From an uncultured Cytophagaceae bacterium (GTDB lineage Bacteria; Bacteroidota; Bacteroidia; Cytophagales; Microscillaceae): a stretch of 28,182 nucleotides of DNA. A program made the translations under genes and the position numbers. The stretch is taken from assembly GCA_937899305.1 (NCBI GenBank), contig CALDJV010001087.1:1-28182 (forward strand), given 5' to 3'. Shown here piece by piece: positions 9,409 to 18,592 of this stretch (positions are counted from its first letter, which is position 1; each line of letters starts with the position of its first letter). The notes below the pieces were generated by a model. It saw only the letters and a program-made list of their open reading frames with translations. It was not told the origin of the DNA and did no database searches.

Positions 9409-10056
9409 TTAAAAACGCAGGCTCAAGCTCAGACTAGCAAAATTTGAAAAAGGAGTGGTCTCCATAGAAGGCTGTAAACGAAGGCTCAAATTATCATCCA
9501 AATCAAAGTCCATCAAGTGTGCATCTACGTTGGCATCTACCATTTGGAGGCCGTAAGTAAGCACCGCCAGGATGATCATAAAATCCCGGTCTCGTTTGGC
9601 TTGATTTTTTATTCCTTGGAGTCCCGTAGCATCCAGGTTTCTAATCGCAACATAATCTTCATCGTTCGATTTTCTTATAAATTCGTCTCGATAGAGCAAA
9701 AAGCGATCATGTTGTTTTTTCATCTCTTGCCCAATAAAGAAGGCCGCTCCATAAACGATGATCAGTTTCCAGTATTTACGGTTGTATATCTGTCCAAAAC
9801 CAGGGAAAGCCGCTGAATACAACAAAGCCTTTCGTGGAGAGTGAGGGCGTTTTTGCTTGGTTAATATGGTAGAGACAGGCACAGTGTCTTTGAGTACTAA
9901 TTTGGGCTTTGCCTGAACAGTATCAGGTGGGGTGGTCACAGTAGTATCCTGGGCTGTTCCGACAGAATAACCCAATGTAACTAAAATTAAACCAAGGCAT
10001 AACCTTAAATATATGGAAAAAACTTTCCTAAAAAAAGAATATTCGTACATCTTCAC
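9409..10056 (-). CDS. DUF5683 domain protein, exported/membrane
   Basis: The 215-aa protein has a long signal peptide (likely cleavage GTA|QD after residue 35) and a Thr/Pro-rich linker. A DUF5683-type core follows from about residue 70: SPRKALLYSAAFPGFGQIYN, then a Tyr/Trp/Lys patch and a hydrophobic segment IIVYGAAFFIG. A second hydrophobic stretch (DFMIILAVLTYGLQMVDA) lies near residue 165. The family is common in Bacteroidota and has no defined function to my knowledge. The gene is convergent with the McrB-like gene and divergent from the peptide-binding protein. Confidence 0.8.
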   Translation of the reverse strand: MKMYEYSFFRKVFSIYLRLCLGLILVTLGYSVGTAQDTTVTTPPDTVQAKPKLVLKDTVPVSTILTKQKRPHSPRKALLYSAAFPGFGQIYNRKYWKLIIVYGAAFFIGQEMKKQHDRFLLYRDEFIRKSNDEDYVAIRNLDATGLQGIKNQAKRDRDFMIILAVLTYGLQMVDANVDAHLMDFDLDDNLSLRLQPSMETTPFSNFASLSLSLRF

Positions 10057-10198
10057 TTTTTTTATTTAACTAAAAAATAAACCCTTCAATCCTACCAAAA
10101 ACTTTATTTTTATATTTCAGCAAATTTTATAATATTTAGTTTATTTCATAACTTACTGACTATATATTATTACGATTCACAAATTATTTTCGCTACTC

Positions 10199-10231
10199 TA
10201 CACGGGTGACCTTTTGACCCAAACCCGTATA
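10199..10231. promoter_or_regulatory. Inverted repeat, possible operator
   Basis: TACACGGGT (10199-10207) and ACCCGTATA (10223-10231) form 9-bp arms with one mismatch, spaced by 15 nt. It is the only GC-rich palindrome in an AT-rich divergent promoter region, so a regulator-binding site is possible. No regulator gene is adjacent. Confidence 0.3.
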
Positions 10232-10316
10232 AATGTTTACAAAACGATCAATACCTTACATCGACACCTTACAGCTTAAAAACAGAAAAAATAACGTAAA
10301 TTATTTTTAATTAAAG

Positions 10317-10324
10317 TATTTTTG
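10317..10324 (+). promoter_or_regulatory. Possible Bacteroidota -7 promoter element
   Basis: TATTTTTG matches the TAnnTTTG -7 consensus of Bacteroidota sigma factors and lies 67 nt upstream of the first peptide-binding gene. No clear TTTG -33 element is spaced properly, so confidence is low. Confidence 0.3.
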
Positions 10325-10391
10325 AACAATATTTGATCGTATATTTTATAAGAAAATTAAGGATGCAAATATAGCGGTTTCATTTAAAAAC

Positions 10392-12128
10392 ATGTATAAT
10401 ATGATACGACGATTCACCCTTTTGGCTGCACTTGCTGTTTGTCTCTTATCCTGTGGCCCGGGTAGTAAACAAACATCGACAACTACTGACAGTAAAAAGA
10501 TTTTTCGTCTGAACCTAACAGGAGGACTTACCTCACTCGATCCTGCTTTTGCAGATCAACGAACAAACATTTGGGCTACTACTCAATTGTACAATGGATT
10601 GTTCAGTTTTAGTGAGGATTTGCACGTTCATCCTGAGTTGGCAGAGAACTATGATATATCTGAAGACGGATTGACCTACACTTTCAAAATCAAGGAAAAT
10701 GTACATTTCCACAATGATCAGGCTTTTGCAAATGAACGAGGTCGTGAACTTAGTTCAGATGACTTTGTCTATTCTTTCAAAAGGTTGATGGACCCTCGAA
10801 CAGCTTCTAAGGGTTCTTGGATTTTTGCCGACAAAGTAAAGCGTGATGCTGATGGCAAATTGGCTGATGATTGGATTGAGAGAGTAGATAACTACAGATT
10901 CAAGATCACATTAAATCGTCGTTTCCCTGCCTTCCTACAAATTCTTGCAATGCCTTTTACTTATGTGATCCCCAAAGAAGCAGTAGAAAAATATGGAAAA
11001 GACTTCAGAAAACATCCTGTAGGTACTGGCCCTTTTATGCTAAAAACCTGGAATGAGAACGAAAGGTTAATTTTGGTAAAAAATGATAAATACTGGAAAC
11101 GTGATGTAAAACACGAGGCTTTGCCTTACTTAGATGCGGTAGAGGTTTCATTCATCGAAGATAAAAACCAAGCATTTTTGAGTTTCGAGAAAGGAAGTTT
11201 AGACTTCTTAACCAGTATTTCTGAAACTTCTAGAAACAAAATATTAAATAAAGACGGTAGCATTAAGGATGATTTCAGTAGCAAGTTTGTAGTAGAAAAG
11301 AAACCCTACATGATTACTGAGTACATTGGTTTTTTGCTAGAAGGTACTGATGAGAAAACCAATCCTTTGCTTAATGTAAAAGTACGTAAAGCACTGAGCT
11401 ACGCGATTAACCGTAAAAACCTGATTTCTTTCATCCGAAATGGTTTGGGTACTCCTGGTAATCATGGTTTTGTTCCTGATGCGATTTCTTCGTTTGACTC
11501 TACTCAAATTGGAGGTTATAAAATTGACATCAAAGAAGCTCAAAAATTATTGAAAGAAGCAGGGTACCCTCAAGGAAAAGGTTTTCCTGAGATTACATTG
11601 AACACCTATACTACTGACAAAGAAATCGGTGAGTTTTTGCAGAAACAGTGGGATGAAAACTTAGGTATTAAGGTAAAGATTGTAACCAACCAATTTGCAA
11701 CACACAAAGACATGGTAGACAATGCTAAAGTTACCTTCTTCCGTGGATCTTGGATTGGTGATTACCCCGATGCAGAAAACTTCTTGGCGATGTTTTATAG
11801 CAAAAACAAGTCTCCATCTGGTCCTAACAAGACCCACTTCAACGACCAGGCTTATGACAAGTTGTTTGAAGAAGCGCACGAAACTGACAATACGTTTACC
11901 CGCTATACCGATTATCACAAAATGGATCAAATCATTATGGACAATGCACCAGTCATTGTATTGTACTACGATGAAGTATTGAACCTAAAACAGAAGAATA
12001 TCACTGGTTTGAAAACCAATACGATGAACACCCTCGTATTGGAAAAAGTAGATATCAAATCGGGTAATAAATCGGGCGAAAGCGATCCCGCTAAAAGTGA
12101 AAATAAAAAAACAGCCAAGGCTGAATAA
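10392..12128 (+). CDS. Peptide ABC transporter substrate-binding lipoprotein (SBP_bac_5, OppA/DppA-like)
   Basis: This is an extracytoplasmic solute-binding protein of the oligopeptide/dipeptide family. The N-terminus has a lipoprotein signal with lipobox LLSC (Cys21); the start could also be the Met at residue 4. The family body follows, with TSLDPAFADQRTNIW, SEDGLTYTFKIK, the signature region SDDFVYSFKRLMDPRTAS, HPVGTGPF and VRKALSYAINR. The length of 578 aa is normal for the family. The last 25 or so residues are a Lys/Ser/Glu-rich tail that its paralogue lacks. The next gene is a paralogue about 70% identical by eye. No permease or ATPase gene is in the window, so the pair is either unlinked to its transporter or has another role. 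A strong terminator follows. Confidence 0.92.
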   Translation: MYNMIRRFTLLAALAVCLLSCGPGSKQTSTTTDSKKIFRLNLTGGLTSLDPAFADQRTNIWATTQLYNGLFSFSEDLHVHPELAENYDISEDGLTYTFKIKENVHFHNDQAFANERGRELSSDDFVYSFKRLMDPRTASKGSWIFADKVKRDADGKLADDWIERVDNYRFKITLNRRFPAFLQILAMPFTYVIPKEAVEKYGKDFRKHPVGTGPFMLKTWNENERLILVKNDKYWKRDVKHEALPYLDAVEVSFIEDKNQAFLSFEKGSLDFLTSISETSRNKILNKDGSIKDDFSSKFVVEKKPYMITEYIGFLLEGTDEKTNPLLNVKVRKALSYAINRKNLISFIRNGLGTPGNHGFVPDAISSFDSTQIGGYKIDIKEAQKLLKEAGYPQGKGFPEITLNTYTTDKEIGEFLQKQWDENLGIKVKIVTNQFATHKDMVDNAKVTFFRGSWIGDYPDAENFLAMFYSKNKSPSGPNKTHFNDQAYDKLFEEAHETDNTFTRYTDYHKMDQIIMDNAPVIVLYYDEVLNLKQKNITGLKTNTMNTLVLEKVDIKSGNKSGESDPAKSENKKTAKAE

Positions 12129-12152
12129 ATAATACAAACATTGTTTAGATTG

Positions 12153-12181
12153 AAAGGCATTCAGTTTTGAATGCCTTTTTT
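12153..12181 (+). terminator. Rho-independent terminator
   Basis: AAAGGCATTCA (12153-12163) pairs with TGAATGCCTTT (12168-12178) around a 4-nt loop, and a T-run spans 12176-12181. It lies between the two paralogous binding-protein genes, so the second probably has its own promoter or depends on read-through. Confidence 0.85.
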
Positions 12182-12245
12182 ATTTGCTCTGATCAAACAA
12201 TTCAAATAAGTATCTCTTAGTAACACTATCAAACTTATTTTAAAG

Positions 12246-13898
12246 ATGAAAAAAGCACGCATTACACTATTGCTGGCCTTGCTCCTATTCGCTCATCAAG
12301 CTCAGGCTCAAACTCCCAAAACTTCCAAAAAAACCTTCAAACTCAACTTGACTGGTTGGCTTACTTCGCTTGACCCCGCTTTTGCCGACCAAAGAACCAA
12401 CATTTGGGCGGTGACCCAGCTATACAATGGTTTGTTTAGTTTTAGTGAAGACTTGCATGTTCATCCACAGTTGGCCTATATGTACGAAATATCTGAAGAT
12501 GGACTGACCTATACTTTCACTATCAAAGACAAGGTGTTTTTTCATGATGACCCTGCTTTTGCCAATGGACAAGGACGAGAAGTTACTTCAGATGATTTTG
12601 TTTATTCCTTTAAGCGGTTGATGAACCCCAGAACAGCTTCACGAGGTTCTTGGGTTTTTATAGATAAAATAAAACGCGACAATGATGGTAAAATAGCTGA
12701 TGATTGGGTAGCAAAAATTGATAAATACAAATTTAAAATCACTTTGGCGCGTCGTTTCCCTGCTTTTCTTCAAATACTAGCCATGCCTTTTACTTTCGTA
12801 GTAGCCAAAGAAGCGGTAGAAAAATACGGTAAAGCATTCCGGCGCCACCCAGTAGGCACAGGGCCGTTTAAGCTGAAAACCTGGAACGAAAATGAAGAAC
12901 TGATTTTGGTGAAAAACCCCAAATATTGGAAACGAGACATCAAATACCGTCAAATACCCTATTTAGATGCGGTACAGGTTTCTTTTGTTCAAGATAAAAA
13001 CCTGGTTTTTCGAAATTTTGAGCAAAAAAAGCTGGATTTCCTCACGAATGTACCTGCTCGCCAACGACCCAAAATTCTGAATAAAGATGGTAGTATCAAG
13101 AAGGACTTCGAGAGCAAATTTGCCGTAGAAAAAAAACCTTTCCTGATGACCGAATACGTGGGCTTCTTATTGGATGGTACCAACGAAAAAGCAAATCCAT
13201 TGCTCAACCTAAAGGTTCGGAAAGCGCTGAGCTATGCCATCGACCGGAAAAGTTTACTTGCTTCTACCCGACAGGGATTGGGTACTCCTGGAAATTTGGG
13301 TTTTGTTCCTGATGCCATTGCTTCCTATGACTCTACTCGCATTAGAGGGTATAAATTCAATGTAAAAAAAGCCCAGCAATTATTACGAGAAGCAGGATAT
13401 TCCCAGGGAAAAGGTTTTCCCGAAATTACCCTGAATACTTATAATGGTGACCAGAAAATAGTGGCGTTTTTGCAAAAACAATGGAAGCAACACCTGGGCA
13501 TTCAAGTAAAAACGGTAAGCCAACAATTCGTCACCCACAGAGATATGGTAGTCAATGGTAAAGTAAACTTTTTTCGCAGTGCCTGGATAGCCGATTACCC
13601 TGATGCAGACAATTTTTTGACGTTGTTTTATAGCAAATATGTTGCCCCTGATGGCCCCAATAAAACTCGCTTTGAAGATACAACGTTCGACCAACTGTTT
13701 ATTGAAGCTCGCAAAACGGACAACACATTTACCCGCTTTGCAAACTATCATAAGATGGACCAAATCATTGTAGATCAGGCGCCAGTAATTGTGTTGTATT
13801 ACGAGCAGGTATTGAACCTCAGGCAAAAAAATATCACTGGTGCAAAAACCAACGCTATGAACACCTTAAGTTTGGAAAAGGTAGATTTTAAGAATTAG
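12246..13898 (+). CDS. Periplasmic peptide-binding protein (SBP_bac_5), paralogue of the preceding gene
   Basis: This is a tandem duplicate of the upstream solute-binding gene; long stretches such as TSLDPAFADQRTNIW, RRFPAFLQILAMPFT and VRKALSYAI are shared. Unlike the upstream copy it has a plain Sec signal peptide (likely cleavage AQA|QT after residue 21) and no lipobox cysteine. One copy should therefore be lipid-anchored and the other free in the periplasm. It also lacks the charged C-terminal tail. The family binds peptides, and here the divergence between copies lies in patches such as residues 270-300. No transporter subunits are linked, and no terminator is evident after the stop. Confidence 0.92.
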   Translation: MKKARITLLLALLLFAHQAQAQTPKTSKKTFKLNLTGWLTSLDPAFADQRTNIWAVTQLYNGLFSFSEDLHVHPQLAYMYEISEDGLTYTFTIKDKVFFHDDPAFANGQGREVTSDDFVYSFKRLMNPRTASRGSWVFIDKIKRDNDGKIADDWVAKIDKYKFKITLARRFPAFLQILAMPFTFVVAKEAVEKYGKAFRRHPVGTGPFKLKTWNENEELILVKNPKYWKRDIKYRQIPYLDAVQVSFVQDKNLVFRNFEQKKLDFLTNVPARQRPKILNKDGSIKKDFESKFAVEKKPFLMTEYVGFLLDGTNEKANPLLNLKVRKALSYAIDRKSLLASTRQGLGTPGNLGFVPDAIASYDSTRIRGYKFNVKKAQQLLREAGYSQGKGFPEITLNTYNGDQKIVAFLQKQWKQHLGIQVKTVSQQFVTHRDMVVNGKVNFFRSAWIADYPDADNFLTLFYSKYVAPDGPNKTRFEDTTFDQLFIEARKTDNTFTRFANYHKMDQIIVDQAPVIVLYYEQVLNLRQKNITGAKTNAMNTLSLEKVDFKN

Positions 13899-13935
13899 TA
13901 ATTAGTTCGAAGTTGGTAGCAATTAAATGAAAAAT

Positions 13936-13956
13936 GTAAAACGTAAAACGTAAAAT
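13936..13956 (+). repeat. Short tandem repeat, 7-bp unit x3
   Basis: GTAAAAC occurs twice and GTAAAAT once in direct succession (13936-13956) in the gap after the second binding-protein gene. A low-complexity, A-rich context follows. Confidence 0.6.
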
Positions 13957-14002
13957 GAAAAGTGAGCGCAAAGCGGTACAATTGATTGAGTGAAAAGTGG
14001 AC

Positions 14003-14021
14003 GCTTCGCGCAGCCATTTAA
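14003..14021. repeat. Copy of the dispersed intergenic repeat
   Basis: GCTTCGCGCAGCCATTTAA differs by one base from the reverse complement of 28121-28139. Its CGCA(A/G)CCATTTAA part also matches 61-73. The flanks (GAACAATTAG near 14062) resemble other copies of the family. Confidence 0.55.
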
Positions 14022-14133
14022 GATCCTTCCTTCGTCAGGAGAGCTGTAACAATAGAAAAATAGAACAATTAGTAAACTTCTACCTCAAAAATCTGTAATT
14101 TATTTCTTTATCATCACTCAAATAATCTGATCA

Positions 14134-16257
14134 ATGTACATACGACGACTTATTTTTTCTTGTGTATGTCTCTTCTTGTTGACCAGTTCAGCAGCTCAAG
14201 CCCAGCGTACACTTATTCGGTTTAAAACCCAGCAAATCCCAGAAAAATGGGGTTATAAAAATTCAGCGGGGAAAATCGTGATCAAACCTCGTTATGACTA
14301 TGCCGAAGCTTTTGGCTATAATGCTGCCAAAGTTTCGCAAAAAGGAAAATACGGGCTCATTAACCGGGAAGGGAAAATTGTATTCCCCATCAAAAACCAA
14401 CGCATCCAACTCATTGTGCATGACTATCGCAAAGGATACTATCAGTTTCAGCAAAACAAAAAACGTGGTATTGTAGACGATTTGGGCAACATCATCGTTT
14501 CTTCCCAATACGACTCCATTACGCTGTTTAGGCTCAGTAATCAGATGTATGGGTACCGGGTAGTCAATAACCAGAAGATAGGGCTGCTAGATCTCCGTGG
14601 AAATGTCTTGATTGCTCCTATTTATCAATCATTAAAGAATATAACCGGAACTGATCTTTACCAGGCACAGCAAAATAACAAGTATGGACTTGTCAATGAA
14701 CAAAAAAAGATCATATTGCCTGTGCAATACGACAAGATTCAGCTTTTTTCCCGCTCATCTTCTCAAATCTTGTACAAGTTTTATCAGGGTTCGAAACATG
14801 GCTTGATCGATTGTGCTACCAACCGAATCATTTTTGATGCGGTGTATGATTATATTGAAGTCATCCACGAAAGGTACAAATCCTTGATATACCTCATCGA
14901 AAAAAATAAGTTGGCAGGACTCGCTAATCAAAAAGGCGAAATGATTTTATCCCCTGTTTATACTTCCGTTCGCCCTGCAGACAATTACTACGCTGCTTTT
15001 TGGGTAGAAGCTCCCCAAGGCAAAGGGTTCTTTCTCGATGATCGGTTCATTGTTCCCCCTAAATACGATCACTTCAGCTTTCTTGATAAGTATTTTAACG
15101 GGTTGATTGGGGTACGTAAAAACGGCAAACAAGCTTTGTACGATGGAGATCAAAAGCAATTGCTTACTCCTGTAATTTATGATTCTATCTTTAAGGTTAC
15201 CTCAGATACCAAACTGATAAAAGTCTTAAAAGATAAAAAATATGGTTTTCTAAATGCTTCGGGTAAAGTCGTAGTACCTTGCCAATACGATGACCTCAAC
15301 TTGGTGACTCCCACTTTGATCGTTGCCCAAAAGGGCCGATATGTTGGGGCGATAGACACCACCGCAAAAACAATCATCCCGTTTAAATACGAGACGCTTC
15401 AAGTATGCTCCTACCGTTTCAATGGTATTCCACGAATCAACTTTATCGCTCAAAAAGGAGCACGTACCAGCCTGATCAATGAGCAAAACCAACGCTTGAT
15501 ATCCGGTAAAAACCTCCAGATAAAACTACTCTCTCCCTGGAAAAACGAAGGTACTCATTGTCTTTTTTCTATCAAAAAAAGGCGGAAACTGGCTTTGTTT
15601 CACAGTGAAAAGCAAAAAATGCTGACCTCTTATCGTTATACCACGATTGGCATCCCCAAGAAAGGGCTCATTGTGGCCAGTAAAGGTAAAAATCGCTTTG
15701 GTTATTTAGACCTGAACGGTCAAGAAGTCATCCCCTTTGTGTATCAACAAGCCACTAATTTTAGAGGAAGAGCCGCAATTGTCCAGTTATCCAATGAATA
15801 TTTTTTTATTAACTACCGAGGGAAGATCATAGAAAAAACCGAAAAATCTAATTTTGACGACTGGCAAGGGAAGCTAAATAGGGATATTAGCCTGGATGAA
15901 GAACCCCCACCCCCGCCTCCACTTATACGTGCTCCAGTCAAGAAAAGATCAGGAAAACAATCACAAAAAAAATACATCCCAGATCCCATTCGGCCCGATG
16001 GGTTCGAGCAATACCTGAAGAAGCACCTCAAATACCCAAAAAGGGCCCTCAAATATCGGGTAGAAGGGCAAGTCAGGGTACGCGCTTTGGTTAATTCGCA
16101 GGGTGATTTGACCGACATCGAAGTGGTGGAAGGTCTAGGCTATGGATGTGACCAGGAGGCCATTCGGTTATTGAAAAATAGCCCCAAGTGGACACCAGCC
16201 TCCTACGACTCCAAACGCTACCAAATTGTAATAATTCAGTTTGAGTTGGATGAATAG
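14134..16257 (+). CDS. Secreted WG-repeat protein with C-terminal TonB domain
   Basis: A Sec signal peptide (likely cleavage AQA|QR after residue 23) leads into roughly a dozen WG-type repeats between about 35 and 575. Each reads like KYGLIN followed by a charged turn, a hydrophobic strand and YD; examples are KWGYKNSAGKIVIKPRYDY, KYGLVNEQKKIILPVQYDK and KKYGFLNASGKVVVPCQYDD. A Pro-rich hinge (EEPPPPPP, near 590) and a basic stretch precede a TonB_C-like domain (about 620-707) with YPKRALKYRVEGQVRV, VEGLGYGCDQEAIRLLK and a W-containing end. The TonB_C fold normally contacts outer-membrane receptors or peptidoglycan; here there is no inner-membrane anchor beyond the signal, so energy transduction is unlikely and a binding or scaffold role is inferred. 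It is a single gene ending at a two-way terminator. Confidence 0.87.
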   Translation: MYIRRLIFSCVCLFLLTSSAAQAQRTLIRFKTQQIPEKWGYKNSAGKIVIKPRYDYAEAFGYNAAKVSQKGKYGLINREGKIVFPIKNQRIQLIVHDYRKGYYQFQQNKKRGIVDDLGNIIVSSQYDSITLFRLSNQMYGYRVVNNQKIGLLDLRGNVLIAPIYQSLKNITGTDLYQAQQNNKYGLVNEQKKIILPVQYDKIQLFSRSSSQILYKFYQGSKHGLIDCATNRIIFDAVYDYIEVIHERYKSLIYLIEKNKLAGLANQKGEMILSPVYTSVRPADNYYAAFWVEAPQGKGFFLDDRFIVPPKYDHFSFLDKYFNGLIGVRKNGKQALYDGDQKQLLTPVIYDSIFKVTSDTKLIKVLKDKKYGFLNASGKVVVPCQYDDLNLVTPTLIVAQKGRYVGAIDTTAKTIIPFKYETLQVCSYRFNGIPRINFIAQKGARTSLINEQNQRLISGKNLQIKLLSPWKNEGTHCLFSIKKRRKLALFHSEKQKMLTSYRYTTIGIPKKGLIVASKGKNRFGYLDLNGQEVIPFVYQQATNFRGRAAIVQLSNEYFFINYRGKIIEKTEKSNFDDWQGKLNRDISLDEEPPPPPPLIRAPVKKRSGKQSQKKYIPDPIRPDGFEQYLKKHLKYPKRALKYRVEGQVRVRALVNSQGDLTDIEVVEGLGYGCDQEAIRLLKNSPKWTPASYDSKRYQIVIIQFELDE

Positions 16258-16422
16258 GAATGTCTAAAGAATTTGTAAAAAATAAAGTTTCGTTTTGACT
16301 TCAAGTTGAGGGTTCGTCTTTGGTCCACAGTCGACTATTTTTGATTCACTAGGTGGTGGTTTCCAACTTGTGAAATCGAAAGGTTATTTTTTTATCCTTA
16401 CTGAGGTATTTGATAAACATAG

Positions 16423-16453
16423 AAAAGGCACCTCATTTTAGGTGCCTTTTTTT
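16423..16453. terminator. Bidirectional terminator between convergent genes
   Basis: AAAAGGCACCT (16423-16433) pairs perfectly with AGGTGCCTTTT (16440-16450) around a 6-nt loop, with T-runs on both strands (seven on plus, four on minus). The stop codon of the minus-strand membrane gene (16438-16440) lies inside it. Confidence 0.85.
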
Positions 16454-16859
16454 GACCTATGTGGAGACCATAATTGCCAGCTCAACAAATTGATGAATAA
16501 TAACAGAAAAGGGCTTACTTTCACCACAAACGACCGCCAGTCTTTGGATTGGCGATACTGCGGTAAATCTTTCATTGCTTGCCAGGCTACCCCAAACTCT
16601 AACAGCAATAAAACAATGACCAGCCCCAACCAAGCAGCTGAATAAAGCAACATCAATCCAACAGTAGCATACCCTTTGCTTGCTCCAGTTTTACCTTTCA
16701 GATTTACCCACCAAACAATCATCCCAGCCCCCAGCATCACCCCGAAAACAATGCCAAGCGATATTGCTCCAGAAAAAACCAGGCATAACCCAAGGCATAT
16801 ACTGTGCTCACTGCCAGCACAGAATAAAACAAACTGTAGTATTTGGTAGATGGAGGCAT
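16438..16859 (-). pseudogene. Small membrane protein, apparently frameshifted in a T-run
   Basis: An ATG at 16859 opens a frame beginning MPPSTKYYSLFYSVLAVST with a first membrane helix (to YAWFF), but it stops at 16739-16737. The adjacent frame, open through this point down to the stop at 16438, continues as SGAISLGIVFGVMLGAGM and encodes three more hydrophobic segments and a basic C-terminus (SPHRSKKGT). The two frames join naturally if one T is added to the run of six Ts on the minus strand (16778-16773), giving about 140 aa with four membrane segments. As written, only the second part could be made, from a GTG at 16740 (100 aa). It could be a sequencing error, a true mutation or slippage. 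I do not recognise the family. Confidence 0.6.
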
Positions 16860-17077
16860 TGAATGAATATCAAGTTTTGAGTGAAGAAAATGACATAAGC
16901 CCTTTCATTTTTTTGATGTTCAATATTTATATAGCTTAAGTGATATGAGTAAAACGAGATTTGACTAGAAAATGATCACTTGAGATCACATAAAATATAC
17001 TGTCAAAAAAACCATTTCCCCCTCAAATTTTGTTCTTTTACCACAAGAACTTAAAAGCGAAATTAAACTTACTCAAA

Positions 17078-18271
17078 ATGACCGAAGCCAATCCCCCCAA
17101 AGCACCCGTTTGGATCATTCCTACCATTGTATTTTCTCAATTTGCGGGCACCTCGCTATGGTTTGCCGGAAACGCAGTATTGGGTGATTTACAAGTATAC
17201 TTGAAGCTTACTGGTGACCAGGTTTTGGGCAGTATTACTTCCTCGGTACAATTAGGGTTTATTGCTGGTACTCTGGTATTTGCTTTTTTTGCCATTTCCG
17301 ATAAATACTCTCCTCGTAAAATTTTTCTCACCTGTGCTTTATTGGGAGCCATCGCCAACCTGGCTATACTTTGGCTGGCCACCAACCTATTTAGTTTACT
17401 CTTGTTTCGTTTCGTAACCGGGTTCTTTTTGGCCGGAATCTACCCCATCGGGATGAAAATAGCCGCAGGATGGTACCAGAAATCACTGGGTAAGGCCATT
17501 GGTTTTTTGGTAGGCGCCTTGGTATTGGGAACCGCTTTTCCTCATTTTCTCAAAAGTATTGGAGGTGCCTTGTCGTGGCAATCGGTACTACTAGCCGTGT
17601 CTATCATCGCCGCGTCAGGGGGGATTGCCATGTATTTGTTGGTACCCGATGGGCCATACATCCGCAAAGGGTCCACATTTAATCCTAAAGTATTGTTGCA
17701 AATGTTTCGCACCAAAGATTTTCGCTCGGCTGCTTTTGGCTACTTTGGGCATATGTGGGAACTCTATACTTTTTGGGCATTTGTACCCGTGATTTTACAA
17801 TACTACGCCACCACCAACCAATGGCAAACTAATTTGTCGTTTTGGGCCTTTGTGATCATTGCCATTGGGAGCTTGGGCTGTATTGTGGGAGGTTTTGTTT
17901 CTGGTAAAACGGGGAGCGCACGGGTAGCTTTTTTTCAGTTATTTGTTTCGGGCCTGTTGTGCCTTATCTCTCCCCTCCTCTTCCAACTGCCTGTATTCTT
18001 GTTTTTACCATTGCTACTCCTCTGGGGTATTGTAGTCATTGGCGATTCGCCCCAATTTTCGGCCCTTACGGCCAAAACTGCTCCTGACGAATATGTAGGT
18101 TCGGCACTCACCATTGTCAACAGCCTAGGGTTTGCCATTACTATTTTTAGCATTCAACTGGCCAATTACCTATATACCACCATCCATCCCAACTATCTAT
18201 TTTTGGTTTTGGTCATTGGGCCTTTGTTTGGTTTGTGGCACATGCGCCCCTTGGCCAAAAGAGGCCTGTAA
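17078..18271 (+). CDS. Major facilitator superfamily transporter
   Basis: This is a 397-aa protein with about twelve hydrophobic helices, typical of MFS secondary transporters of the inner membrane. Features include FAGTSLWFAGNAVLGDL in helix 1, a loop-2/3 region of DKYSPRKIFL type, and GFFLAGIYPIGMKIAAGWY in the middle of the first half. I chose the ATG at 17078 (MTEANPPKAP) because it directly precedes the first helix; an in-frame TTG at 17030 would add a lysine-rich 16-residue extension. The substrate cannot be told from sequence; the pattern resembles nitrate/cyanate-like or drug-like branches only loosely. No regulator or enzyme gene is adjacent on the same strand within 500 bp, so it appears monocistronic. 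Confidence 0.88.
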   Translation: MTEANPPKAPVWIIPTIVFSQFAGTSLWFAGNAVLGDLQVYLKLTGDQVLGSITSSVQLGFIAGTLVFAFFAISDKYSPRKIFLTCALLGAIANLAILWLATNLFSLLLFRFVTGFFLAGIYPIGMKIAAGWYQKSLGKAIGFLVGALVLGTAFPHFLKSIGGALSWQSVLLAVSIIAASGGIAMYLLVPDGPYIRKGSTFNPKVLLQMFRTKDFRSAAFGYFGHMWELYTFWAFVPVILQYYATTNQWQTNLSFWAFVIIAIGSLGCIVGGFVSGKTGSARVAFFQLFVSGLLCLISPLLFQLPVFLFLPLLLLWGIVVIGDSPQFSALTAKTAPDEYVGSALTIVNSLGFAITIFSIQLANYLYTTIHPNYLFLVLVIGPLFGLWHMRPLAKRGL

Positions 18272-18592
18272 CTTGTTTCTAGTAAAATCACGTATATTAC
18301 CTAACTCCTTACGCAAGCTCAGGATTTTCAACATTTGGAATACTTTATCTTTTCCGTCTTACTTAGGAACGAGAAAATAATTAATTACCCAATTTGAAAA
18401 ATTGGCATAGCTTGCGTTAGCGGTTTCAGCCTTAGTACGTCGCCGTTAAGAACTTGCGTAATGAAGCCGTTAAAAACTGATCACTGACGCCTGGGCAGTG
18501 TGGATAATCTTTGCGGGAAGGCGGAATGTTTGAGCAGTTTAGGCGCAATGGAGTAAGTTTAGGCAGTCGTACTATAGCTGCGGCTTTTTTTG

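Larger units (their letters stand above)
10057..10391. other. Divergent intergenic region, 335 bp, no gene seen
   Basis: This very AT-rich gap lies between the DUF5683 gene and the first peptide-binding gene. It holds the inverted repeat at 10199-10231 and a -7-like box at 10317-10324. No ORF or RNA gene was recognised. Confidence 0.5.

Noticed and set aside
13383..13826. Long minus-strand open frame opposite the second peptide-binding gene
   Set aside because: It is antisense to a well-conserved protein domain and has no motif of its own; a shadow of coding bias.
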